Positions 1 to 6,073 of a stretch of 9,429 nucleotides of DNA are shown here, piece by piece. Origin of the DNA: an uncultured Eubacteriales bacterium (lineage in GTDB: Bacteria; Bacillota; Clostridia; Oscillospirales; Acutalibacteraceae); contig CAKSQT010000061.1 of NCBI GenBank assembly GCA_934486755.1, positions 1 to 9,429 on the forward strand. Reading direction: 5' to 3'. The position numbers and the translations under genes are program-made. Below the pieces are notes generated by a model that was not told the origin of the DNA, did no database searches, and saw nothing but the letters and a program-made list of their open reading frames with translations. How positions within the stretch are numbered: position 1 is the first letter of the stretch; each line of letters starts with the position of its first letter.

Positions 1-1599
1 ACCGAGGGCTGCGCCTATAAGACCTAAAAACAGCGGGTGCGGCTTATTGGGGCGGGATTTGAATTCGGGGTGGAACTGAACGCCGACATAAAATTTATTT
101 TCGGGCACTTCAACCGTTTCTACGATATGCTCGTCGGGCGATGTTCCGCTTATGACAAGACCGTTCTTTGTCATTATATCGCGGTAGTCGTTATTGAACT
201 CATAGCGGTGGCGGTGGCGTTCGCTGATAAGCTCGCCGCCGTAGCACTCTGCCATTTTGGTTCCCTTAACTATCTTACAGGGATACGCGCCGAGTCTCAG
301 CGTGCCGCCCTTGTTAATCTCTGCGTTCTGGTCGGGCATAAAGTCTATGACCTTATTGTTTGAATTTTCGTCAAACTCGCCTGAGTTAGCATCGCTTATT
401 TCGCAGGCATATCTTGCGAACTCTATAACGGCTATCTGCATTCCGAGACAAATTCCGAGATACGGAACATTATTGGTCCTCGCATAGTGGGCGGTTGCTA
501 TTTTGCCCTCTATTCCGCGGTTACCGAAGCCGCCCGGGACAAGAATTCCGTCACAGCCCGCAAGCATTTCGGCGGCGTTATCGCTGTTTACCGTTTCGGA
601 GTCTATCCACTTTATCTGAACGCGCGCGCCGTATGAATATCCCGCGTGGCGCAGCGCCTCGGCAACCGACAAATATGCGTCGTGCAGCTGAACATACTTG
701 CCGACAAGACCGATAGTAACCTTTTTGTTGCGGTTCTTTATCTTTTCAAGCATTTCGTTCCAATCGATAAGGTCGGGCTCCGAAACATCGTCAAGTCCGA
801 GTTCCCTGCAAACGATATTTGAAAAGTTATTCTTTTCAAGCATTATCGGTGCTTCGTACAAAACGGGAATTGTCATATTTTCTATAACGCAATCGGGTTT
901 TACATTGCAGAAAAGAGAGATTTTTTTGAATATATTCTCTTCAAGCGGTTCATCGCAGCGCAGAACTATTATATTGGGATTTATTCCCATACCCTGCAAT
1001 TCTTTTACCGAGTGCTGTGTGGGTTTGGTCTTATGCTCGTCCGAGCCGCGCAGGAACGGAACGAGAGTTACGTGGATATAAAGCGAGTTTTCCCTGCCCA
1101 CTTCAAGACCTACCTGACGGATAGCCTCCAAGAACGGCTGGCTTTCAATATCGCCCGTTGTGCCGCCTATTTCGGTGATTACTATGTCGGCTGAGGTCTT
1201 TTTTCCGACGCTGTAAATAAACTCTTTAATTTCATTGGTTATATGCGGGATTACCTGAACGGTCTCGCCGAGGTATTCGCCGCGGCGTTCTTTATTAAGA
1301 ACGTTCCAATAGACCTTGCCTGTTGTAAGGTTGGAAAATTTGTTAAGGTTTTCGTCTATAAATCTTTCATAATGTCCAAGGTCAAGGTCGGTTTCAGCGC
1401 CGTCCTCCGTAACATAGACCTCGCCGTGCTGATACGGGCTCATAGTGCCTGGGTCAACGTTTATATAAGGGTCCAGTTTTTGCGCCGCAACCTTTAATCC
1501 GCGCGCTTTTAAAAGTCTTCCGAGCGACGCGGCGGTAATGCCCTTTCCGAGTCCCGAAACAACTCCTCCCGTTACGAAAATATACTTTGTGTTCCTCAT
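1..1599 (-). CDS. pyrG: CTP synthase (glutamine-hydrolysing), 3' end cut by window edge
   Basis: Cytosolic enzyme converting UTP, ATP and glutamine to CTP, the last step of pyrimidine nucleotide synthesis. I read the minus strand as one open frame of 533 codons with no interruption. The N-terminal synthetase domain opens MRNTKYIFVTGGVVSGLGKG, with the P-loop-like nucleotide-binding segment at about residues 11-20. Later come YINVDPGTM, the GEVYVTEDGAETDLDLGHYE segment and EIGGTTGDIES. The C-terminal class I glutamine amidotransferase domain carries the nucleophile Cys384 in YLGICLGMQ and His510/Glu512 in HPEFKSRP, completing the triad. The frame is still open at position 1, in the typical C-terminal sequence LFLGLIGAALG; family members are about 535-545 aa, so only a few residues are missing. 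The ATG at 1599-1597 is preceded by AAGGAAGG and gives the canonical N-terminus. It lies 56 bp behind the ANTAR gene with no promoter visible in the gap, so it is probably the last gene of the glnA transcript. Confidence 0.97.
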   Translation of the reverse strand, partial: MRNTKYIFVTGGVVSGLGKGITAASLGRLLKARGLKVAAQKLDPYINVDPGTMSPYQHGEVYVTEDGAETDLDLGHYERFIDENLNKFSNLTTGKVYWNVLNKERRGEYLGETVQVIPHITNEIKEFIYSVGKKTSADIVITEIGGTTGDIESQPFLEAIRQVGLEVGRENSLYIHVTLVPFLRGSDEHKTKPTQHSVKELQGMGINPNIIVLRCDEPLEENIFKKISLFCNVKPDCVIENMTIPVLYEAPIMLEKNNFSNIVCRELGLDDVSEPDLIDWNEMLEKIKNRNKKVTIGLVGKYVQLHDAYLSVAEALRHAGYSYGARVQIKWIDSETVNSDNAAEMLAGCDGILVPGGFGNRGIEGKIATAHYARTNNVPYLGICLGMQIAVIEFARYACEISDANSGEFDENSNNKVIDFMPDQNAEINKGGTLRLGAYPCKIVKGTKMAECYGGELISERHRHRYEFNNDYRDIMTKNGLVISGTSPDEHIVETVEVPENKFYVGVQFHPEFKSRPNKPHPLFLGLIGAALG

Positions 1600-1622
1600 T
1601 TTCTTTTCCTTCCTTCTCAGCG

Positions 1623-1653
1623 TAGGCTAACGCGTTCAACTCCCGTCAGCCTA
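1623..1653 (-). other. Hairpin in the ANTAR-pyrG intergenic gap
   Basis: Inverted repeat of 10 bp (TAGGCTGACG against CGTTAGCCTA, one G-U pair) with an 11-nt loop, located between the ANTAR stop codon and the pyrG Shine-Dalgarno. No U-tract follows on either strand, so it is not a canonical terminator. It could be an mRNA stability or processing element between cistrons. It does not resemble the G-rich initiation region used for pyrG control in Bacillus. Role unknown. Confidence 0.5.
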
Positions 1654-1655
1654 TG

Positions 1656-2237
1656 TCAAACATCATAAGTTCTTATAATATTTTCAGCTATCTCACTGCG
1701 CCTAACGCAATGATCCATAGCAGATTTTTCTATATATTTATGCGCTTCGGACTCGCTCATCTTAAACCTGTCGATAAGCACCCATTTTGCGCGGTTTATA
1801 AGCCTTATTTCTTTCATTTTGGCTTCAAGGCTCATAGCCTTTTTCTGCAACAGCTTCATACGGCAGGAAGCCGCTACAAGCAGTTTTACCGATTGATAAA
1901 TTGAAGTTTTATTGCCCGGCTTTGCGTAGGTCAGGACACCATATTCCTCAACCTTATAGCAAACCTGATCATAAACCTCGTTTTTAACAAAGATCATAAC
2001 ACCGCAATCGGATTCCGCAAATTCCACGGCAAGCTCCGTACCGAATTCGTCCCGCAAAGGAGTGTTTATCAAAACTATATCGCAGGGATCGTCGATCTGC
2101 ATACGCCTTGCCTCGCCCGCGCTTGAAACAGATGTAACCGTAAACTGCTGTGAGCTTAAAACCGTACGCAAATACTCATCGACCTTATCCGACGAGGACA
2201 CTATCAAAACACTTACCGCCGTTTTGTCCTTATACAC
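1656..2237 (-). CDS. ANTAR-domain RNA-binding antiterminator with a degenerate receiver domain (NitR-like)
   Basis: A 193-aa cytosolic regulator. Residues about 8-120 look like a response-regulator receiver (VLIVSSS, DIVLINTPL, YAKP). Residues about 135-190 form an ANTAR domain, with the typical run INRAKWVLIDRFKMSESEAH followed by KYIEKSAMDHCVRRSEIAE. ANTAR proteins bind paired hexaloop hairpins in nascent mRNA leaders and prevent termination. The phospho-acceptor Asp is replaced by Asn58 and the acidic pocket after the first strand reads Ser14-Ser15, while Lys106 of the KP motif remains; phosphorylation control is therefore unlikely. The start is GTG at 2237-2235, supported by AGGGGGG seven bases upstream; no ATG start fits. 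It lies 43 bp behind the type I glutamine synthetase and 56 bp ahead of pyrG. A glnA-linked ANTAR regulator, NitR, is known in solventogenic clostridia. Its probable targets are the leaders at 3511-3575 and 3782-3918. Confidence 0.93.
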   Translation of the reverse strand: MYKDKTAVSVLIVSSSDKVDEYLRTVLSSQQFTVTSVSSAGEARRMQIDDPCDIVLINTPLRDEFGTELAVEFAESDCGVMIFVKNEVYDQVCYKVEEYGVLTYAKPGNKTSIYQSVKLLVAASCRMKLLQKKAMSLEAKMKEIRLINRAKWVLIDRFKMSESEAHKYIEKSAMDHCVRRSEIAENIIRTYDV

Positions 2238-2244
2238 CTGTTTT

Positions 2245-2251
2245 CCCCCCT
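2245..2251 (-). promoter_or_regulatory. Ribosome binding site deciding the GTG start of the ANTAR gene
   Basis: AGGGGGG on the minus strand, seven bases before GTG (2237-2235). The in-frame start has no ATG option near this Shine-Dalgarno, so the GTG call rests on it. Confidence 0.75.
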
Positions 2252-2280
2252 AATAGGCAATTTGAACGGTTGTCCTGCGG

Positions 2281-3480
2281 TTATTTTGCCAGAAGATATT
2301 CCTCTGGCAGTATGTTTTTGATAAATTCGCTGTTTAACGCCTCTTTGCGCGCTTTTTCAAGAGTATCGGGAAGACCTTTAAGACCGTCGGTAACATCGGA
2401 CGGCGCGTTGTAAAGGTCAATATTTACGGGCTTCGGAGCCTTTAATCTTCTTTTAACACCGTCAAGTCCCGCATATATTATCAGCGCATAAGCAATGTAA
2501 GGATTAGCGCACGGATCGGGCGAACGAAGCTCTATACGGCTGTATTCTTTTTTTGCGGCGGGTATCCTGATAAGCTGAGAACGGTTTTCGGGCGACCAAG
2601 TAACATATTTGGGCGCTTTATCCTCCCCTAAGCGTTTATAGGATTCCTCGGTAGGGTTAAGGAACGCAGTCATTTCCGTTATATGCTCCAATATGCCTGC
2701 CATAAAGCTATCGGTATGGTCAATACCGTCGTTAGATTTGACCGAAACGTTTATATGCATTCCGTTTCCGCTTTCGTGAAGGAGCGGTTTGGGAGAAAAG
2801 TCCGCATACAGCCCGTTCCTCTTTGCAATGGTCTTAACAACAGATTTAAAGGTAACGGCATTATTCGCCGCCGTCATAGCGCCGCCGTATCTGAAATCAA
2901 TCTCGTTCTGCCCAGGTCCCTCCTCGTGGTGGGAGCTTTCGGGCATAATTCCCATATCAATCAGGGTAAAGCATATCTCACGGCGCACATTTTCACCCCT
3001 ATCATCGGGGGCTATGTCCATATAACCCGCATTGTCAAACGGTCTGTCGGTTTTTTCACCGTTTTCGTCTGTATTGAAAAGATAAAACTCAAACTCCGAG
3101 CCGAAGTTGCAGGTAATGCCCATATCAGTTGCCTTTGCAACCGCTTTTCTTAATATATAACGTCCGTCGTTTTCGTACTGCCGTCCGTCGGGATATTTTA
3201 TATCGCAGAACATTCTTACCACGCGTCCGTTGGACGGGCGCCACGGCAAAACCGACAGCGTTGACGGGTCGGGGTGCAAAAACAGGTCGGAATGAACCAC
3301 ATCGCCAAACCCCGCTATCGCGGACGAGTCGAACGAAACGCCGTCCTCAAACGCGCGTTTAAGCTCCGACGGCATAATTGAAATGTTTTTCTGTCTCCCG
3401 TGCACATCGCAAAACGCAAGACGTATAAATTTTACGTCCTCTTCCTCAACAAAGGTCATAACCTCACCGTAAGAATACAT
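2281..3480 (-). CDS. glnA: Type I glutamine synthetase, short form
   Basis: ATP-dependent ligation of ammonium to glutamate, in the cytosol, as a dodecamer in known type I enzymes. The 399-aa product has the N-terminal beta-grasp domain (about 10-95, FDSSAIAGF at 50-58) and the catalytic domain. Metal and substrate residues of the family are visible: Asp51, Glu129 and Glu131 (GSEFEF), Glu186 and Glu193 (HHEEGPGQNEIDF), His242 (GNGMHINVS), Arg283, Arg300 (NRS), Arg305 (LIRIP), and Glu317 with Arg319 (IELRSPDP). Two oddities stand out. The flap glutamate (E. coli Glu327, PGYEAP) is Lys288 in GEDKAP. The protein also ends about 40 residues before the usual type I C-terminus. It could be a true glutamine synthetase or a divergent gamma-glutamyl ligase; the context (ANTAR gene, glnN, amt) favours nitrogen assimilation. 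The ATG has GGAGG seven bases upstream. It is the first gene of the leftward unit, behind an attenuator-like leader. Confidence 0.88.
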   Translation of the reverse strand: MYSYGEVMTFVEEEDVKFIRLAFCDVHGRQKNISIMPSELKRAFEDGVSFDSSAIAGFGDVVHSDLFLHPDPSTLSVLPWRPSNGRVVRMFCDIKYPDGRQYENDGRYILRKAVAKATDMGITCNFGSEFEFYLFNTDENGEKTDRPFDNAGYMDIAPDDRGENVRREICFTLIDMGIMPESSHHEEGPGQNEIDFRYGGAMTAANNAVTFKSVVKTIAKRNGLYADFSPKPLLHESGNGMHINVSVKSNDGIDHTDSFMAGILEHITEMTAFLNPTEESYKRLGEDKAPKYVTWSPENRSQLIRIPAAKKEYSRIELRSPDPCANPYIAYALIIYAGLDGVKRRLKAPKPVNIDLYNAPSDVTDGLKGLPDTLEKARKEALNSEFIKNILPEEYLLAK

Positions 3481-3487
3481 AACCTAA

Positions 3488-3492
3488 CCTCC
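3488..3492 (-). promoter_or_regulatory. Ribosome binding site of the type I glutamine synthetase
   Basis: GGAGG on the minus strand, seven bases before the ATG at 3480-3478. It lies just beyond the U-tract of the leader terminator, so translation needs read-through. Confidence 0.85.
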
Positions 3493-3499
3493 GACCGAC

Positions 3500-3567
3500 A
3501 AAAAATAAAAAAGACGCTTAACAGTGCCGACAAAAGGCACTACTGCCTTGGCACCACTGAACGTCTT
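3500..3567 (-). terminator. Leader terminator/attenuator upstream of glnA
   Basis: On the minus strand AAGACG (3567-3562) pairs with CGTCTT (3516-3511), GTGCC pairs with GGCAC further in, and a nested perfect hairpin AAGGCA-GTAG-TGCCTT (3549-3534) caps the structure. U-rich sequence (TTTTTTATTTTTT) follows immediately. This is an intrinsic terminator between the promoter and the glnA start codon, roughly 20-90 bases into the transcript. Its 5' arm overlaps the candidate ANTAR hairpin at 3555-3575, so the two cannot form together. Confidence 0.82.
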
Positions 3568-3575
3568 TGCTCGTG
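3555..3575 (-). promoter_or_regulatory. Candidate ANTAR-binding hexaloop hairpin in the glnA leader
   Basis: On the minus strand CAC-GAGC and GTTC-A-GTG pair (7 bp with one bulged A) around the six-base loop AAAGAC, which has A at position 1 and G at position 4 as in known ANTAR targets. The core GCAAAGACGT (3570-3561) matches the two elements in the glnN leader. The loop and 3' side contain the terminator 5' arm, so formation of this hairpin would prevent termination. Binding is inferred. Confidence 0.68.
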
Positions 3576-3590
3576 ATTTTTTATAGGTAT

Positions 3591-3618
3591 ATTATACCTC
3601 TAAACCGAAAAAAGTCAA
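3591..3618 (-). promoter_or_regulatory. Sigma-A promoter of the glnA-ANTAR-(pyrG) unit
   Basis: Minus-strand TTGACT (3618-3613), 16-base spacer, TATAAT (3596-3591). The expected start is near 3584, giving a leader of about 104 bases. The near-consensus elements suggest that regulation acts mainly after initiation. Confidence 0.82.
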
Positions 3619-3738
3619 GAGTAAACGTCCCATTTTTTGCCGTATCTTAATTTTTTTAAGCGATAACAGAAATCCGCCGTTTTTTGTTAAGCAAAACGCC
3701 CGCAAACGAAAAAAATGTAAATTATTTCAAAAAAGGGG
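3619..3738. other. AT-rich spacer between the divergent promoters
   Basis: About 120 bases rich in A and T tracts (for example a run of seven T at 3651-3657), lying upstream of both -35 boxes and able to act as UP-element-like DNA. A small inverted repeat, CTTAA-N5-TTAAG, sits at 3646-3660 and could be an operator, though it is too short to claim. No gene is seen here or elsewhere in 3481-3947. Confidence 0.4.
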
Positions 3739-3767
3739 TTGACAATTTTTTTGAACAGGCGTATAAT
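3739..3767 (+). promoter_or_regulatory. Consensus sigma-A promoter of the glnN-amt unit
   Basis: TTGACA (3739-3744), a 17-base spacer and TATAAT (3762-3767): a perfect match to consensus at ideal spacing. The expected start is around 3773-3775, giving a leader of about 174 bases. A promoter this strong without control would be constitutive, which fits control by the leader terminator. Confidence 0.92.
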
Positions 3768-3777
3768 TCGCTACGTT

Positions 3778-3826
3778 GAAACGGCAATGGCGTCGGCAGT
3801 AACAATTTCTGCTCGCTTGCCGTTTC
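3778..3826 (+). promoter_or_regulatory. First leader hairpin of glnN, competes with ANTAR site 1
   Basis: GAAACGGCAA (3778-3787) pairs perfectly with TTGCCGTTTC (3817-3826); inside, GCG/CGC and GCAG/CTGC extend the stem. It lies at the very 5' end of the predicted transcript. It overlaps the shorter hexaloop hairpin at 3782-3795, so it may hold that site in an inactive fold or simply stabilise the 5' end. No U-tract follows. Confidence 0.65.
3782..3795 (+). promoter_or_regulatory. Candidate ANTAR-binding hexaloop hairpin 1 of the glnN leader
   Basis: CGGC and GTCG form a 4-bp stem (one G-U) around the loop AATGGC, with A at position 1 and G at position 4. The 14-base element CGGCAATGGCGTCG recurs with a single change at 3861-3874. 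Known ANTAR targets are pairs of such hairpins. The short stem would need protein to win against the longer hairpin at 3778-3826. Confidence 0.65.
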
Positions 3827-3858
3827 TTTGCATTTACACAAAAATTGAAAATATTTAT

Positions 3859-3918
3859 GGCGGCAACGGCGTCGCAAAGCGGTTATATATGACCGCCGAC
3901 GCTGTTGCCGCCGTTTTT
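3859..3918 (+). terminator. Leader terminator/attenuator upstream of glnN
   Basis: GGCGGCAACGGCGTCG (3859-3874) pairs along 16 bp (one G-U) with CGACGCTGTTGCCGCC (3897-3912). An inner GCGGT/ACCGC stem (3879-3883 and 3892-3896) follows after an asymmetric CAAA bulge. TTTTTATTTT follows at 3914. It is a very strong intrinsic terminator, 30 bases before the glnN start codon and inside the same transcript, so read-through must be regulated or glnN would hardly be expressed. Confidence 0.92.
3860..3875 (+). promoter_or_regulatory. Candidate ANTAR-binding hexaloop hairpin 2, alternative to the glnN leader terminator
   Basis: GCGGC and GTCGC form a 5-bp stem (one G-U) around the loop AACGGC, with A at position 1 and G at position 4. 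It lies wholly within the 5' arm of the terminator at 3859-3912, so stabilising it would abolish the terminator. This matches the arrangement known for ANTAR antitermination, where the second hairpin excludes the terminator. Confidence 0.72.
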
Positions 3919-3947
3919 ATTTTCGGTATTAAAGTGAGGTTTTTGTT

Positions 3948-6035
3948 ATGAGTATGACAGAATTATTTGCAAGCAATGTATTTGACGACAGCGTTATGCG
4001 ACAGCGCCTTCCGAAAGAAACATACAAAGCGTTGCAGCGCACCATTAAAGACGGACGCTCGCTTGACCTGAATGCTGCCACCGTAGTTGCAAACGCAATG
4101 AAGGATTGGGCAATTGAAAAAGGCGCTACTCATTTTACTCATTGGTTCCAGCCGCTTTCAGGTATTTCCGCTGAAAAGCACGACAGCTTCATTTCCCCGA
4201 CAGGCGACGGAAAAATTATTATGGAGTTTTCGGGCAAGGAATTGATACAGGGCGAACCCGACGCCTCGTCTTTCCCGTCAGGCGGATTGAGAGCAACCTT
4301 TGAAGCGAGAGGATATACCGCTTGGGACCCGACCTCTTATGCATTTATTAAGGACGGCGTTCTTTGTATTCCTACCGCGTTTTGCTCATACGGCGGCGAG
4401 GCGCTTGATAAAAAGACCCCGTTGCTCAGAAGTATGCAGGCTATCAACAAGCAGGCATTGAGAGTTTTAAGATTGTTCGGCAAGACCGATGTTAAACAGG
4501 TAATCACAACGGTGGGACCCGAACAGGAATACTTCCTTATTGATGAAGACGTTTACAACAAACGTAAGGACCTTATTTATACGGGCAGAACGCTTTTCGG
4601 AGCAAAGCCGCCTAAGGGTCAGGAGCTTGAAGATCATTATTTCGGAATTATCAAGCCGAGAGTTCAGGCGTATATGAAAGACCTTAACGAGGAGCTTTGG
4701 AAGCTCGGTATTCTTGCAAAGACCGAGCATAACGAGGTGGCTCCCGCACAGCACGAGTTGGCGCCTATCTTCACGACGACAAACATTGCCGCCGACCACA
4801 ACCAGCTTACAATGGAAATTATGCAAAAGGTTGCAAAGAAGCACCATATGGTATGTCTGCTTCACGAAAAACCGTTTGCGGGCGTAAACGGAAGCGGTAA
4901 GCACAATAACTGGTCAATTTCTACCGATACAGGCGTGAACCTTTTAAATCCGGGCGAAACACCCTATGAAAACGCTCAGTTCTTGACGTTCCTTTGTGCT
5001 GTAATCAAGGCGGTTGACGAATATCAGGATATGCTTCGTGTTTCGGTTGCGTCGGCAGGAAACGACCACCGTCTCGGAGCTAACGAGGCTCCGCCCGCGG
5101 TTGTTTCGATGTTCTTAGGAACCGAGCTTACCGAAATTTTACAGGCAATCGAAAAAGATGAGCCTTACGGCGGAAAGGAAAAAGAAATCCTTAAAATCGG
5201 CGTACATACGCTTCCGAAATTCCCGAAAGACGCGACGGACCGCAACAGAACCTCGCCGTTTGCGTTTACAGGCAACAAGTTTGAGTTCCGTATGCTCGGT
5301 TCTTCGTCTTCGGTATCCTGCACCAACGTGGTTTTGAATACCGCGGTTGCAGAGGAGTTAAAGCAGTTTGCCGATACTCTTGAAGGCGCGGCTGACTTTG
5401 AAGAAGCGCTCCATTCGCTTATTAAACAGACAATTACCGAACACAAACGCATAATCTTCAACGGAAACGGATACGACGATGCGTGGATTGCCGAGGCTGA
5501 AAAGCGCGGATTGTTAAATCTTAAATCCACACCCGACTGCCTGCCCTATTCAATTCACGAAAAGAATATCAAGTTGTTTACCGACCACAAGGTTTACACC
5601 GAGGCGGAGATGAGAGCAAGATATGAGATACTTTCCGAGAACTACTCAAAAGTTATTAACATTGAGGCTCTTACGATGACGGATATGGCGGAAAAGGATA
5701 TTTTGCCTGCGGTGAGCGCTTATGCGCACGAGCTTTCCGACACAATAGTTGCAAAGAAAGCCTGCGGTGACATTGATTGCACCTATGAGCAGGAGCTTTT
5801 AAAGAGAGTAAGCCGTTTAAGCGCGGCGGCATACAAAAAGACCGTTGCACTTCACGACGCATTGCTTAAAGCAAAAGAGATAACCGATACTACCGAGCTT
5901 GCAAGATACTCGAAGACAGGCGTATTTGCCGCAATGAGCGAACTGCGTATTACGGTTGACGAGCTTGAAACTATTGTGGGTGCTAAGTATTGGCCTTATC
6001 CTTCTTACGGCGAGCTGTTATTCAGCGTAAAGTAA
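3948..6035 (+). CDS. glnN: Type III glutamine synthetase
   Basis: ATP-dependent glutamine synthesis from glutamate and ammonium, in the cytosol. The 695-aa length is typical of the GSIII family, far above type I. The type-specific N-terminal domain covers about residues 1-185 (MKDWAIEKGATHFTHWFQPL at 51-70; FPSGGLRATFEARGYTAWD at 109-127). Catalytic segments are GPEQEYFLID (190-199), HNEVAPAQHE (261-270), NGSGKHNNWS (314-323), GNDHRLGANEAPP (371-383) and NRTSPFAFTGNKFEFR (433-448). A GSIII-specific helical C-terminal region follows to YWPYPSYGELLFSVK. All the expected motifs look intact. The ATG at 3948 has GTGAGG eight bases upstream. It is the first gene of the rightward unit, behind a consensus promoter and a leader terminator with candidate ANTAR sites, and is followed after 38 bases by the ammonium channel gene. 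With glnA it gives the organism two unrelated-length glutamine synthetases under one likely regulator. Confidence 0.97.
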   Translation: MSMTELFASNVFDDSVMRQRLPKETYKALQRTIKDGRSLDLNAATVVANAMKDWAIEKGATHFTHWFQPLSGISAEKHDSFISPTGDGKIIMEFSGKELIQGEPDASSFPSGGLRATFEARGYTAWDPTSYAFIKDGVLCIPTAFCSYGGEALDKKTPLLRSMQAINKQALRVLRLFGKTDVKQVITTVGPEQEYFLIDEDVYNKRKDLIYTGRTLFGAKPPKGQELEDHYFGIIKPRVQAYMKDLNEELWKLGILAKTEHNEVAPAQHELAPIFTTTNIAADHNQLTMEIMQKVAKKHHMVCLLHEKPFAGVNGSGKHNNWSISTDTGVNLLNPGETPYENAQFLTFLCAVIKAVDEYQDMLRVSVASAGNDHRLGANEAPPAVVSMFLGTELTEILQAIEKDEPYGGKEKEILKIGVHTLPKFPKDATDRNRTSPFAFTGNKFEFRMLGSSSSVSCTNVVLNTAVAEELKQFADTLEGAADFEEALHSLIKQTITEHKRIIFNGNGYDDAWIAEAEKRGLLNLKSTPDCLPYSIHEKNIKLFTDHKVYTEAEMRARYEILSENYSKVINIEALTMTDMAEKDILPAVSAYAHELSDTIVAKKACGDIDCTYEQELLKRVSRLSAAAYKKTVALHDALLKAKEITDTTELARYSKTGVFAAMSELRITVDELETIVGAKYWPYPSYGELLFSVK

Positions 6036-6073
6036 AGACAAATTATTAAAATAAAATTTAAGGGATGAATATT

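Noticed and set aside
37..1497. Several plus-strand open frames across 37-1497
   Set aside because: They are antisense to an intact pyrG frame with full catalytic motifs and show no ribosome binding sites or family motifs.
3534..3549. Hairpin with loop AGTAGT as a second ANTAR site in the glnA leader
   Set aside because: Loop position 4 is A rather than G, the outer loop bases can pair to leave a GTAG tetraloop, and the stem nests inside the terminator rather than competing with it.
3778..3940. Riboswitch or T-box in the glnN leader
   Set aside because: No T-box sequence, specifier loop or known glutamine-aptamer core was recognised. The repeated hexaloops explain the leader better.
3787..3951. 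Open frame in the glnN leader, starting ATG at 3787 and ending TGA overlapping the glnN ATG by four bases
   Set aside because: No Shine-Dalgarno precedes it, its start sits in the hexaloop of ANTAR site 1, and most of it encodes the terminator hairpin. The overlap is probably chance, and the peptide shows no sensible family.
6065..6073. Upstream ATG for the ammonium channel gene
   Set aside because: The AAGGG Shine-Dalgarno directly abuts this ATG, leaving no spacing; the in-frame ATG at 6074 has nine bases.
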